A stretch of 64,000 nucleotides of DNA from Paramecium tetraurelia. Its lineage: Eukaryota > Ciliophora > Oligohymenophorea > Peniculida > Parameciidae. Positions 37,071 to 50,100 of this stretch are shown here, one piece after another (the stretch's first letter is position 1; the number at the start of each line of letters is the position of its first letter). Made by a program: the position numbers and the translations under genes. Under the pieces are notes generated by a model, which saw only the letters and a list, made by a program, of their open reading frames with translations, had not been told where the DNA came from and ran no database searches. Location of the stretch: positions 251,804 through 315,803 of the forward strand of contig NW_001799055.1 of assembly GCF_000165425.1 (NCBI RefSeq). Reading direction: 5' to 3'.

Positions 37071-38714
37071 GAAGAACAATAAATAATAATTTAATAGTAA
37101 ATACAAGTTAATATTTTCAAAAAACAATAAATCAACAATAGAAAATAAAATAGAGACAATGATAATCCTTTTAAAATTTTTATCTCAAATGATCCAGAAA
37201 TTTGTTCTTACTTTGATAAAATATAGAGTCTTATATAATTTACTGATCATTATTGAACAATCTAATATAATTGCATTATCCGAATATCTAGTTAATATAA
37301 ATGCCAATATCAAAGAAAAATTGTGATAATTTATATTTTCAATTTCAAACATTGACTTTTTTATTAAAGTTATTAATAAACTATTTGTACTCTTTACCCT
37401 TCCCATAATCCAACTATTTTTAAATTATCCTTATTCAACTGCAACTCATTCTAATCGACCTTCCCTCATCAACTCTTTAGAGAACATAGGTTTTCTTTAT
37501 TAATTAAGATGGCATACTATATATATTTCCTAATCCTTACACAATTAAGTTTCTTAACCTAATGCTTTTATATTCATTCCTAAGTAATATTTTCACCTCC
37601 AAATCCATATTGATTGACTTTTCATTCAAAGTTCTTGACTTGATCATTATGATTTTAATTATCACTCAATCAATTTATCATTTTCCAAAAAATAATAATT
37701 ATTTACATACTCTCTTCTTTTCAACTCTAGTTAAGTAATTTGTTGCACTTTATTGGTGGCAAACAAACAAAGTGCATTTTATTCTATTGATAGTATAATT
37801 TATAAACACTACTTATATATTTTGGATGTTTATTGTTTTTAATGTTATTCTTAAACTTTTAAATTTAAAGATCGTCTTATTTCATTCATTTTTAAATTAG
37901 AAGGACTATATTAGAATTATTATTATTATTTTTAATAATCATACTATAATTAAATTATTTTGACTCAATCCCAAGTTCTATTTTAACATTATCATTCTAA
38001 CTTTCTCTTTACTTTTAATTTTGATATATAAATTAGTATTTTCTAATTCACATATTTTAAGATGACTATTCACAATTTCTAAGTTTCAGAAATTCACTAA
38101 AATTAAAGACTTTATAATAATTTCTTAAAAAATGAATATTTTTAAATTATATATTAATTACTAATTCCTATTAAATTTATATCAGAGTGTCCTCACTAAG
38201 GTAATTTCTAAAAAATTTAATTATGAATGCTATAATTATTATGTCTTTAATATTTCACCCACAAATGTTTCGTTTACTTTCATAATTTCTATCCTAATTT
38301 TAACTTGAATCTTAAAGTTTTATCATAATTGATTAAATAGATTGAGTGAGGAGTAATTATAAAGTCCTTAATTGAGCAATTATAGGAATTACTATTTTGT
38401 TTAAATTGTTAAAAATGTCTTAAAATTGTTAGAACTTGATTTAAAGGAATTCCTTTTTGGTATTTTAGATGAAGTTTTCTAATTTTAATGCTTAAATCAT
38501 ATGCAGTAGATTAGTTTATCTTGAAATTTATTTTAATTTAGTTAAATCAAAATATTTCAAATAATTTATATCTGATGTCATTGAACAAACCCTATGATAT
38601 GCTAAAGATCCTAAATGGAATGATGAGATTAGAATAAGATTAAGATAAGGCGATATGATGATTGAGTTTTTGATAAACTACAATGATTAAATTATATTAA
38701 TTTTTCAATAAAAC
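37071..38714. other. Spacer between head-to-head channel genes, with unresolved coding-like pieces
   Basis: This 1.6-kb interval must hold both channel promoters. It also has protein-like frames that I could not assemble into full genes. On the minus strand, roughly 37185-37650, one piece contains KILLRNEYKSIRLRNLIVQG and another ILAFILTRYSDNAIILDCSI. On the plus strand there is a hydrophobic stretch near 37980-38030. A better run ends at TGA 38595-38597 (LDLKEFLFGILDEVFQ, a 28-nt GT...AG intron, then SKYFKQFISDVIEQTL). Its reading frame is the same as that of the following channel gene, separated by that TGA. It may be a short gene, a broken gene, or 5' coding sequence of the channel with a missed intron. 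Confidence 0.3.
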
Positions 38715-41700
38715 ATGCTTGTAAAGGATAATTCATCACCATAAAAGTTTTCAGCTTAGCAACAAGAATTCAAAAAACAAAAGAGTCAACGATTTACTAT
38801 TTCTAATTAAATGAAGAAAAAGAGTCCTACAAGATATTTTAGGGAGATGAAGAGTCTAAAATAACATCGTCAATAAACGATATTAAAGAGTTCAAAAAGT
38901 TTTCAGCCTAAAAGATAAAGTTAAGATAACTCCTCAGAATCAAGCGAATGCGACAATATTGACGAGAAATCAGACATGGAAGAAAAAATTATAGCAGTAC
39001 CTAATTTGAGTTTTAAAGAAGGGCTAATGGTTACACATGAATAACCAGAATAATTAACTCATAATTCTTCTGATCCACAGCATTCATAGAATCAGAAACA
39101 TCATATTATCAAAAATATCAAAAAATGCTAAGGTGATCATAGCCTGATGAGTGATATGAATTCATAAGAAAACTTACTTTCTAGAGATTAGGATTCTTTT
39201 CAGAATAGAAGCTTTTAAAATTTCTTATAAGTGTAACCAATAGAAGACAGATAAGATTTTTATGAAGAGCTTGATCCAAGAATACTCAAAAAATATTAAA
39301 AACATGCAGAGCGTAATCCTTTCGAAGATTCATATTATGTTGTGCTTACACCACTTCATGGCTTAGAACGCCTTAGATATGAATTAAATGTAATAGATAT
39401 AATTATTAATCTTAGAATTACAATGACCATCTAAATTTACTCAAACTAAGAAAATACATTGTTTATTCATTCTTATGCATACCTATGCATTTTTAAAGAA
39501 TTGTAGATAGTGTCTAATTTAAAATTATCAATGGTATTCTCATTATTTGCAATTTAACTTTTTTCACTTTGAGCAATTCATCTCCACCAGTTACAAATGA
39601 GGAATACAAATAATTTATCTTTTATTGTTTTGCTATTGAAATCGGAATAAGAATTATTGCTGCAGGAGGAATCTATCCAACCATTCATTTTTTATGCAGC
39701 AAAGAAGACATGTTTAATTTGCTATGCACATTAATTACATTCCTACATTATTTTTATCCTAAACATATTTCATTTGATCTATCACCATTAAGAATAATTA
39801 CAATATTATTATATTTGGGAGATGGATTATTACGACTTAAATACATGTTGATAGCTCTCAAAAAATCATTAATATTTTTGGCGGAGGCTATTTTTATATT
39901 ACTTATATTATCTCTCCTATTTTCAATAATTGGAGTGTCTCTGTTTTAAGGATTATTTAATTACCGATGCTAACCTATGGTAGGAGAACCTATTGATGAA
40001 TGGGTTCAATGTTATTAAAATATTTGTCCTGATGGCATGATTTGTGTGTTTTCATCAGAGACTCCTAAGCTTCCAACTTCATTCAATAATGTGATTTTTT
40101 CCTTTGGTTAGATATTAAGAACAATAACAATGGATGATTGGAGTTGGGTTATGTTTTTCACAATGAGGATATTCCATCCTTAGATATGGATTTATTATTT
40201 AGGAGTCATTTTTTTATGCGGTTTCTTTTCTATAAATTTAATGATAGCTGTTCTTAAGATTCATTATTCTGAGGCCACAGCAGAATGTGAAGATTATGAG
40301 AAGTTATCAAAATAGAAAAACGATCACAGCTTAATGCGGCAGGAGATGTTTTTAAGTAAAGACCTTATTACTTATTTCGACTTGTCATTTTTAAGATATA
40401 TTGGATTTTATTCTGTTTTGAAAAAACATAAATTATTGCTTAATACTGCCAAACCCTTAACTGAATTGATTGATGACGAGAATAAAGTCGATAAATTTAA
40501 TAATTAATTGCGATTGTTGTCGTCTAAATAAAAGAAGATTTTAGACGAAGCCAAGTAGGTATTATTATGACTTAATTTTAGAAAAGTCTAAAGAAATCTT
40601 TTTGGAATTAATTTAAAAATTTTTCTATTAAATAATGGATGCTGCCCAAATTTAAAGATCTATAAATAGAATAAAATAAAATAAATATTAAGATGTATTC
40701 TGATGATCCAATTGAAATTTCCATACTTTTGAAATTAAGCGAATATTAATTCACTTAATTCCACAATTCTGTTAATTATCATGTAGATTAAAAATTCAAG
40801 AGTCTTAAAGATGTTTTCATATAAAAAAAGAGGTATAATATATGAATTTACAAGCTAGAGTTGCGCATAAAGAAAAAATCAAAATATATTATCAACCTCT
40901 TTTCACTAAGAAAGAAATCAAAATCATACCTCGTTAATAATCAGATGTTTCCCTAAGTCGTTATCCAATACACAAGAGTACTCGTAGAATAACTGTTTAA
41001 AGATCATTTAGTATTAAGGATGACAGTCATGGAACATAATCACCTTAAGTTAGAAAAAGATAGAATGATATTTTTGGAACTGTGAACATTAGGTCAAGAG
41101 TGGAAAGAAAATTACCATTTCAAATTTTAAGGGGAACGAGAAAATATATATATATTCATGGATTTTATATTGATTATGAGTAGATATAGGAGAAAATAAA
41201 TACAAAAATACCTAAAACAAAATAAGTTTTAGATTCAAATGAGGAGGTCTATTTATAAATTTTTTAAAGGGAAAGAGAATAAAAACTCATCAAGTCAAAA
41301 AATTGGTCAGGAAATAATGTTCTCTCTTTGAATCCTAATAGAATGTAGTAATTTCAGGAGATATTCAATAGTTTAAATAATTTCAACCATCTTATATGGA
41401 TGCCAACCTTTGGTGGCAAATTACTGATTTTACGAAGATACACTCTTATAATTATTGATAACAAGATTACTCAATTTTTCTTTGATTTCATAATTCTAAT
41501 CAACTTCATATTCCTTTCATTATATGGAATAGCTGATGCTCGTATAATATCGAAATTTGAAGACATATCTACTATAATTTTATTGATTGAAATAGGGTTT
41601 CAAATGTTTACATACCCTTTGCATCGTTTCTTTTCTAGCAAGGAAAATGTGCTTTAAGCTATTATTATGATTGCAAGTTTCATTGAATTCAGTTTCAGTG

Positions 41701-44700
41701 ATTATTTAAACTTAACCTAATAGTACTTAAGAATGATCAGAGGAACTAAATGCATTTTATTTTATAGATGCTTAAAATATAATTAAATGGCTGTACTCAT
41801 AGGTAAAATAGCTTCAATAACATTTAAATAATACATCTATTTGACAATATTTATGTTCATTATGATTACTATATATGGGCTAATTGGAATGGATCTTTAT
41901 GCTGGATAATTTGATCAAAATGAGCCCTTAGGATAGTTACACTCTTTTGATAATCCTTTGAAAGCTGGTATGACTATTTTCAATATAATGACAAATGATG
42001 ATTGGTATGGAGTATATGTAATAGGATCTGAACTCAATTTAACAGCAGCTGTAATTTTTTCATTTTCAATGGTTTTAATTTTAAATTATTTAACATATGG
42101 ATTAGTCTTGGCAATTTTATTGGATGGGTTTGGGAGATATTTAGAAGAAAAACATGATTAGGATGGAAATTAACAATAATTATTGACATCTTAAGCTTCA
42201 AACAACAGAGATGAAGAAGCCCTGAATACAGAAATAGATTCTATGTTTGATTAGAAAGTTAAGTCTTAGTATTTCTCATAAGTTTAAATTTTTGATTAAA
42301 ATGAAGAGAAGGAATAACCAAAAATTAAACTTGATATTATTAAATCATTCCAGAGATCTCTAAGTATTAAGTCTTAATTATATTAGAGTAATTAAATAAA
42401 TAGATACTAATGTCGAATCCAAAGTTATATTAAGATATAGAATGCGAAACTGCTTTGTATTTCTTTGCCAAAAACAGTAGGATTAGAGTTATTTGTTGCA
42501 ATATCTGCACATCAAAGAGATTTTCATGGTTTTCAAACACAGTGATGGTTTCCTCAATATTTCTTATGATAGTCAGAACATATCATGATTATGAAGATGA
42601 AAAGAGCTAATATCCCTATATAATATTAGCAATTTTGAATGTGCTTAAGCTATTTGAGGATATCATTTCGATAATAGCTAAGGGATTATTTATGGATAAG
42701 GGTAGTTATTTAAATTATTCCTGGTAAGTGGTGGATCTAATTTATTTGTTTGCTTTCTTTATTGATACATACAAATAAAATCCAATAATAGACGTGTGTT
42801 TATTTTTTGGACATTTTAGGCCAATGAAGCTGATGTATAGAATCAAATGGTTAGATAATATAAGGGCTGCATTAGCATAATCTTTATTGGACATGCTTAA
42901 GATTTTGTTAACTTTGATTTCTGTTTGGATAATGTTTGGAGTTTTTGGCATAATCTTATATGAAAGTTAATTTGGATTTTGTGATGATAAAATGCAATTC
43001 AATGTTAACTAATAGGAATGCATTGAAAATGATAGGAAATGGATCAATTATAAACATAATTTTGACAATATAACAATAGCCTTGCCAACATTATTTGTAG
43101 TATCAACATTTGATGGATGGGGTGAAATAATGTAAGTGGCAGAAAATAGCAGATAAAGTAATTTAGGTCCTGCACCATTTGCATCATATTTATCAACCTA
43201 TGGTTATTTCATGTCCTTTTGTTTTATAGGTTCAATGTTCTTTTTAAGCTTTTTTACAGGAACACTGTTTTCTAAATTAAGAGTGAATTAATAAAAGATA
43301 GAAATGTAGAATGTAACAAGGTCTTAGAAAGAGTTTGTTGAATTATGTCCTATGATACTAAAAGACTCTCCTGGTTTTTCGACTCCACCTACTAGATTCA
43401 TGGGAAGATTGTCATCATTTATAGTTAACAATTCTATTAGTTAGAAATTCATGTTTTTATTACTATTGGTTGATTTAATATGTTAATTGCAATACCACTA
43501 TGGCATGAATATAGATAAAATAAGAACCCTGAATCTAATTTAAAGGTTTTTAATTCTATTTTATGGCATATGGATAGTTTTACTATTTATGTAATTAGGT
43601 ATTAATAGATACTTTGACAATTATTGGAGAAGATATTATATTTTTTTAATTTTTATCTCTCTATGTGATATCATAGCAGATTTTCAATATGATTGGGTCA
43701 TCCTTTATTATGAATCCAATGTTTACACACCCAACTATTAGATATTAAGACTGGCCTTTATGACAAGATAGTTGAGACTCTTAGGAATCTTTCAGGGATT
43801 AAGTAATTTATCAAGATTGATTCGAGTCATGGGTTTTGCTATTCCTTTTTTAGCTAAACTTATCTCTATTCTCATTATTACAATGATCATTTATGCTTTG
43901 ATTGGGTGTGAACTATTTGGTAAAATTAAACAAGGGGCAGTCATTGACGAATACATAAACTTTACGAATTTCGAATATGCATTATTGGCATTATATAAGT
44001 GTGCATCAGGGGATGATTTTAGAACAATAATGACTGATACGATGCACCATAATCCATATTGTTTAGAGAACTCTGACAATTGTGGATCAGATTTTAATTA
44101 ATTATATTTCATTACTTTTATGCTATTCTCCAATTATGTTCTATTAAATTTATTTGTTCTTGGATTGATAGAATAATTTGAGGAATTCTTTCAGGTATAG
44201 AATTCAATGATTCAAACTTACGTAGAGTAAATTGATAAGATTAAAACTACTTGGTGTAAATATTCAGCCGATAATAATGGTGAAAGCATGCATTATAAAT
44301 TCCTATGTCGATTCTTACTAGATATTGGCTAACCATTGGGAGGAGGGAATGAAGATAATCTTTGGGATGCTGCGAAATTGGCATCAAAATTAAATCTTAG
44401 ATGGTATCTTTATATCTATGCATCTTAGTGATCCATATGGGTATATTCAATATAATCAATTATTGTATCATTTATTTAGAAGTTGCTATCATGATGAAAT
44501 CTTTAAGGATGGATCTCAAGAGTCCATCAAAAAGATTAAACAATTCAATAAAGAAATGCATACAAGATTGTATTATTATAGAAGAAACAAAACTCAGAAG
44601 AGGAGCAATATTTGTCTAAATAATTTACAATTTAAATCTAATTTTAACATTCTTCATGATTATCTAAATGTTTTAATCTTATTTAAAACTTGGTAGTCAT

Positions 44701-45063
44701 ACTCAAGGTTATTAGTTTAAAAAATAATCAGAAGATAAGATGATTACACAGAAAATGATGAAATGACCATTGATATGGAATATTTCAGTCCATAATAGTA
44801 AATAATTTCATTAATTTATTAGTCGGCAAACTGATTTTATATCTGATGGTTTTAGCTCAAGGAGAACAACTGATATTAAGTTCTAAGAGAATTTGACTGG
44901 CCATCATGTATCTAGATAGAGTCATGAATCTTAGCAGCAATAGCATTAGTTACCTATTTATTAAAACACTCTGTAATAGGAAACAGATAGAATATACGGA
45001 GGGTTTGATGAAAATGTAATTTTGGGTTTCAAAGAAATTAGATTTAAAAATTGTAATTAATGA
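38715..45063 (+). CDS. Four-domain voltage-gated cation (CaV-like) channel alpha subunit, copy 2
   Basis: Same architecture as copy 1, opposite strand. A hydrophilic N-terminus (RNPFEDSYYVVLTPLHG aligns with RNPFQDPYYIILVPLQG of copy 1) precedes four six-helix domains. Pore motifs: ITMDDWSW (40127-40141), MTNDDWYG (41991-42005), STFDGWGE (43103-43120) and ASGDDFRT (44003-44020). Domain IV has Phe where the others have Trp. The post-IVS6 region IKTTWCKYSADNNGE...FLLDIGQPLGGG resembles CaV channels. A 25-nt intron lies at about 44403-44427, where copy 1 has a 22-nt intron, and another near 44801-44825. The tail is Gln/His/Ser-rich and ends at TGA 45061-45063. Start 38715 is the last safe Met; in-frame ATGs at 38655 and 38658 are alternatives. 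Convergent with the next gene (18 bp). Confidence 0.87.
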
Positions 45064-45081
45064 TTGTAGACTATTAATTTA

Positions 45082-46407
45082 TCATACTTTTTTATTTTAG
45101 ATTTGCATTTATGATTCTTGAAGTTGCTTGCTTTTACTAAAAAAATGTCTATTAGTACCAATATATAATTCTTGAGGAACCTCCTCACATTCAAATTATA
45201 GCCCTATTTACAACAATAAAATTACTTGCATTTTTAAAGTTCGATTGACAATTTGAATTAATCTATCTATCATCAAAATTAATTCCACAAAAAGTGCACT
45301 GCAGTTTATATTTATTTAGTTCTTCTTAATATTTCTCCTCAATATTTTACCATTTTTAATACTCTTACTAAACTTATTATTCTAACTCAGCTTTGATTTT
45401 CAATATCTCTGCCTTAGAATCATTCATCAATTTCCAAATCATTTCATTCTTAAATTCGATCATCTATTATTATATGATACTCTATTAGTAAGACTATTTC
45501 AATTAAACAAACTCTTATGGTAAATCGTTTGAGTAAATGTCAATTTAGGTTTTGATCCTCACCTTGGCCATTCTTTCTATGTCCCCAAGTATCTTAATTG
45601 AGGGAACCTATTCCTGATTATTTAAAGCGTAGGATTATAGAGAATCAATATATTCAATATTACTTTGAAATTTATAATTCCAATTTAATACCTTATAAGT
45701 TCATCTTTATCTTGATATAATCTTTACAGTTTTTAATTTTCAGTTGATCTTAATCTTTCTATTATACAATCAAACTCTTCTCTAGTCATATTTTCAATTT
45801 TTTAGGTTTGATATTTGATTTCTTCAATCCTATTTTCTATCTAATTCATCATATAAAGTACTAACCTTTTAGATTTAATAGAGTATTTCCTGTCTCTTTG
45901 GCAACAGATTTTAATTAATCTAGTTTCTAATGCTTTCAAATCGATAATCGTTTTAGTCTTAATTTCCCATATGATAATGTTGTTTGTGATAATATTGTTA
46001 ATAATTTTACATTGGTTATGTCTGCTATTAATAATAAGGAATGTTATTTAATTAGCTACGATATTCTTCTTAAGTTGAATCTGACGTGAATTAATTTGTA
46101 TTATAATCGGTACTTCTTTGAAAATTATTGCTCAATTACTATTAACTTTAAATTCCAGAAAAATTATTCATCTATGAAACACCATTAGAATAAGAGGATG
46201 TGAAGGTTTGCATATATGGATCATCCTCATTATTGGCTATGATGTTATTTAATTGATACCTAGATTTTTGGTTTCTTTATCCCCTCCTCTGCTAATTACT
46301 CTTGCTATCAATTGAGATTGTTCTAAATCAGGAACACTTTAAATTTTGGTATCCTTTTTTTCTAATTTAGCTGTTTTCTTCTTTTTATCTTTATCTTTTG
46401 AAGACAT
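45082..46407 (-). CDS. Gln-rich coiled-coil protein of unknown function
   Basis: 406 residues; four introns (23, 25, 29 and 28 nt, the first just inside the 5' end) bring the length to an exact multiple of three. It starts MSSKDKDKKKKTAKLEKKD, a very basic N-terminus. A low-complexity Asn/Gln/Tyr-rich region follows (IPYYQQQTQPMQNYQQYY), then a long charged helical stretch likely to form a coiled coil (IEFKNEMIWKLMNDSKAEIL). Near the end is a Cys-containing motif CTFCGINFDDRQINSNC that could bind a metal but matches no family I know. No TM helix or signal peptide. The context (tail to tail with a channel, divergent from a very small ORF) gives no functional clue. Confidence 0.78.
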
Positions 46408-46780
46408 TCAGTTATTAAATTTATAAAAATTATAATTCTTAATCACAATGATCTTTTTTATAGTCATAAACATACTTATATAAATTAATAATTTAAATGA
46501 ACTTACAGAAAGGGCATTAAAATGTTAAATCTAATGTATTTTATAAAAAGTGTGAAAATAAACTTCACTTTTTGATATTATTTTATTATAATTTATAGAA
46601 TAATTGTTATATATAAATAGTTTAAAATAATTGAATAATTAAATATGATCTCGATTTTGAATATTTAATTAAAAGGGATTAATAAAGTTGGATTATACGA
46701 ATGACATGACGCATTAATTAATGAATGATATATTATAATTTCATTTCTTTTCATTGATCAAAATAAATAAAATTAAGAAA
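46408..46780. other. AT-rich spacer between divergent starts
   Basis: The 373-bp interval lies between the minus-strand coiled-coil gene (start 46407) and a small plus-strand ORF (start 46781). No coding potential was seen. It presumably contains promoter sequence. Confidence 0.35.
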
Positions 46781-47026
46781 ATGAATAAGCAATAATAGAG
46801 TGTTTCAAATAGTTTAACGTCCATATGGAGTAAAAGGACTTCTATTGAAACAATCTAAAATGAAGCTCTTTCTCCTGAATTCGAAAATAGTACTTAAGAC
46901 ATTTCGAAATATCATTTTGTCATTGGAATTTTAAAACCTGGATAAAAAAGGATAGGCTTAATAGCTATTAACAAAAATAAACTATCAATTGCAGGCATCC
47001 TAGGAATAAAAAAAATATAGAAATGA
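46781..47026 (+). CDS. Small hypothetical protein (81 residues), possibly incomplete model
   Basis: An ATG at 46781 opens a frame with protein-like composition (MNKQQQSVSNSLTSIWSKRT...) to TGA 47024-47026. The second half contains a mildly hydrophobic segment KRIGLIAINKNKLSIAGILG. No domain is recognised. The same frame reopens after the TGA and stays open to beyond 47150, with a hydrophobic run, so a missed intron or a decayed longer gene is possible. It is convergent with the Tmc-like gene that ends at 47167. Treat as a weak gene call. Confidence 0.4.
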
Positions 47027-47166
47027 TGCATTTCTAAATAATTGATAATCTCAATCTAAGTTGTTATTTTAATAAATTAATAATCTATATTCTCTTTTAT
47101 TTTATTGACAGTCAATTTATTCAATGGCTTCTTCTATATGTAATTGAATCTTAAATTTTAATCATT

Positions 47167-50100
47167 TCAAATCACTTTTGGCATTCTATGATTTCTGTGA
47201 AAAACAAATAAAATGGAGATATCCTTATTTGATGCAAAAAGGAGATGAATATTTGAATCATGCTTTAAATATATTTATGTATATTAATTTTATTAGCCAT
47301 ATAAATTAATTAAAGTTTCTAGATAAAAAATAAATTCCGTATTTAAAATTTTAAGGATAGCTTTAATTAGGGAAAGTATGATCTTATCCTAAATCTTAAA
47401 GTTAGGCAGGTAGGTGAGAGAGAGCATTACTCTCCTGACCTTTTACTTGAGCAGACTCATTTCCAAAGCAGCCAGAATTATTGTCAAACCATGATAGGGA
47501 TTCCTATGCCAATAAACAAGTTCTAAATTAATTAATTCTTTGATTCTTTCTCATCCTTCAAGAATGTTTCCAATAATAATAGTAATCTATCAAATATTTT
47601 ATAAATCAATTCTTATCCATACATTACTAGTAGTTTGTATTCTTAAGTATTATAATACGCATTAACTTAAAGTGTATTAATCTGTTATTCCTAATATTGA
47701 ATTTAATAATACTAGCTCAAAAATGTTTGATAATTAAACTACATCTTCTGTAGGATATCCAATGTTCCCTTCAAACCAGTATTAAAGTAATCAAATTATT
47801 ACTATTGTTAATATAGAGTGTCTTAAGTATAATAACATAAGTTATCCTTTAGCAAATGATTTATTTCACTCAACACACTTAATTGTTGTATTTAGGGCAA
47901 CCTCGATTGATATTACTCAGAAGTGACAATAATTTTTGAGGAATTCGAATCATATCCATAATCTAAATTCAATTACTCTAAAAACTTTGACATATCACTA
48001 ATGTATGATTTGATTTTGCTAGTGTCAGAAGAGATTGTTAGGAGAAAGTAAGAAATCTATTAATCGTAATAGAAATTCAATAAAGTAAATTGTGTGGGGA
48101 TACTGGTAGATTACATATTTAAATATCTTTAAGTAGTGATCGATAATTTTGAAATTAAGCTTGTAGTATATACACTTGTGCTAACAGTTTAATCGAAATA
48201 GTCTATAAAAGGAGTAAATGTATTGATTTAAGTTTGAATAATAATTATAGAAAATATTAAATAGCCAATAGAAATTGATGAAATCATAACATACAATCCC
48301 ATGTCTTACCAAATGCTTAAAGTAGTATCACTTAATTTGGAATAAAAATAAGAGCTTTCATTTCCTTTTGATTTGACATTACCATTTTTAGTGTATTTCC
48401 CATTTAAATCAATATCCTTACTTTTATTATAAAAGATGAGTTTGACTTGGTTTTGTATGACTACAAAGATATTGACTAATTCATCCTCATTATTTAATTT
48501 TTCATCATCTTCTTATAAGTCTCCTTAACTCGTGATATTATTGCTAGTAATTGAATTAGATCCTGAAGGAGTACTATGTCCACTTCTTTTCATGTCCTCC
48601 TTTTCAGAATTTCAGAGTTTTCTCTGAAACTTTGCTCTTGTGATTCAAATTAATCATTTTTTACTTCAATATTTGATACTCTCCTAAGATTTAATCTACC
48701 AAACAACTTTGCAAATAGAGCTGTAGGACTTGAAAAAGAGTTCTTCCTTTCCTCAGGAACAGAGAGTGAGGAGGGCTATTTCTCTCTTTATTATTATTAT
48801 TATATAGGTTATAAAAAGGATGGAGCATTTAGAGTAGTAGGAGTTTCAGAAGGAGGATCTTTTGGATTAAGAGCCTTTTCTATCTTCTTTAAAAAAGATA
48901 ACTTAAGTTTTTTCTTTGGTGGTTCTTCCTTTAGTCTGAGAGACTACTTGATTATTCCTTTAGATATTCTTTACTTTGAATTGACATCTATTTAATTTTT
49001 TCAATAGAATTTTACCTCTTTAATTATGGGACGTTTAAATTCAATGATTGAGTCATAGAATGATTGCCACCTTTTGGAATTAGACTTTCTTTCATTCATT
49101 TTCAATATCAAACGAGGACTCATTTAATTTTTGATTTTGAGCTACAAAATTGACTTTCATGTTTGGTCCATCGTCTCTATCTAGTTAAGTTAGATATGAT
49201 CTGCTATCTGGAATAGCCAAAGTGACAATGATTGGTTAATCAATATCTCCCTTATATTTAATTTATTATTGAGGAGTACCGAAACTCTCTTATTTTGAAT
49301 GGATAAAGATCTTTTAGGCTTCTCTTTGTCAAATGAATCCAAGGAAGAAGCCTATTAAATCAAGCTTTTCCTTAATTCTTCACCTCAATCAAATTATTGA
49401 TTTTTTTCTTTCTTCATATGAATTTTTAAAACATCCTTTCTTTTTGCTGTTTATAGATTTAATGATCATAATCTGCACACAAAATATAGGAATTGATCTT
49501 TTTCGCTTGCTCCTCCAACTCCTACATCAATTGAAGAAACACACTTGTACCTAACTTACTGCAGTAATTTGGCATCATGAGATTCTAAGGCTTCTTTTAA
49601 TAAGGCTTTAGAATAACATTTTCTCACTTAATTATCAATAAAATCTTAGAATTCAGCATCGAATAAGTGATAACAATTCTACTGTTACTTAATGTAGGCA
49701 TATCTGTTCTACATTTGCTATCTACGTATATATTTAATTTCCATATCATTCTTACTCTCCATAAATCGCTCTCCTGCATCATGAAAATATTCAATTAATT
49801 CATTATAATTCTTAGGCACATAGAGGATCAATCTTTCATCTTGCAATAAGGACATGTTCTTTTTCATCAATGAAATTGTTCATAATGAAGTTTCTATACT
49901 GATCTTTACCTAACATAGCACTGGATAATCCAACTTAATTTAAGCTCTGTTATCGATCAATAAATTGACTAATTTATCTTTATAACATATTACTAGCCTG
50001 ACTTTCAAATAACTTATTATTATTTTATTGTTAGACATCTTAGTTTTTCTGATTGTCTGTTAACTGATTAAATTATTCTTGAGATTCTCTTTATAATAGA

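Noticed and set aside
48000-49500. Plus-strand open frames antisense to the third Tmc-like gene
   Set aside because: Both strands look open because only TGA stops; the minus strand shows the family motifs, ectodomain composition and short introns, while the plus strand shows none.
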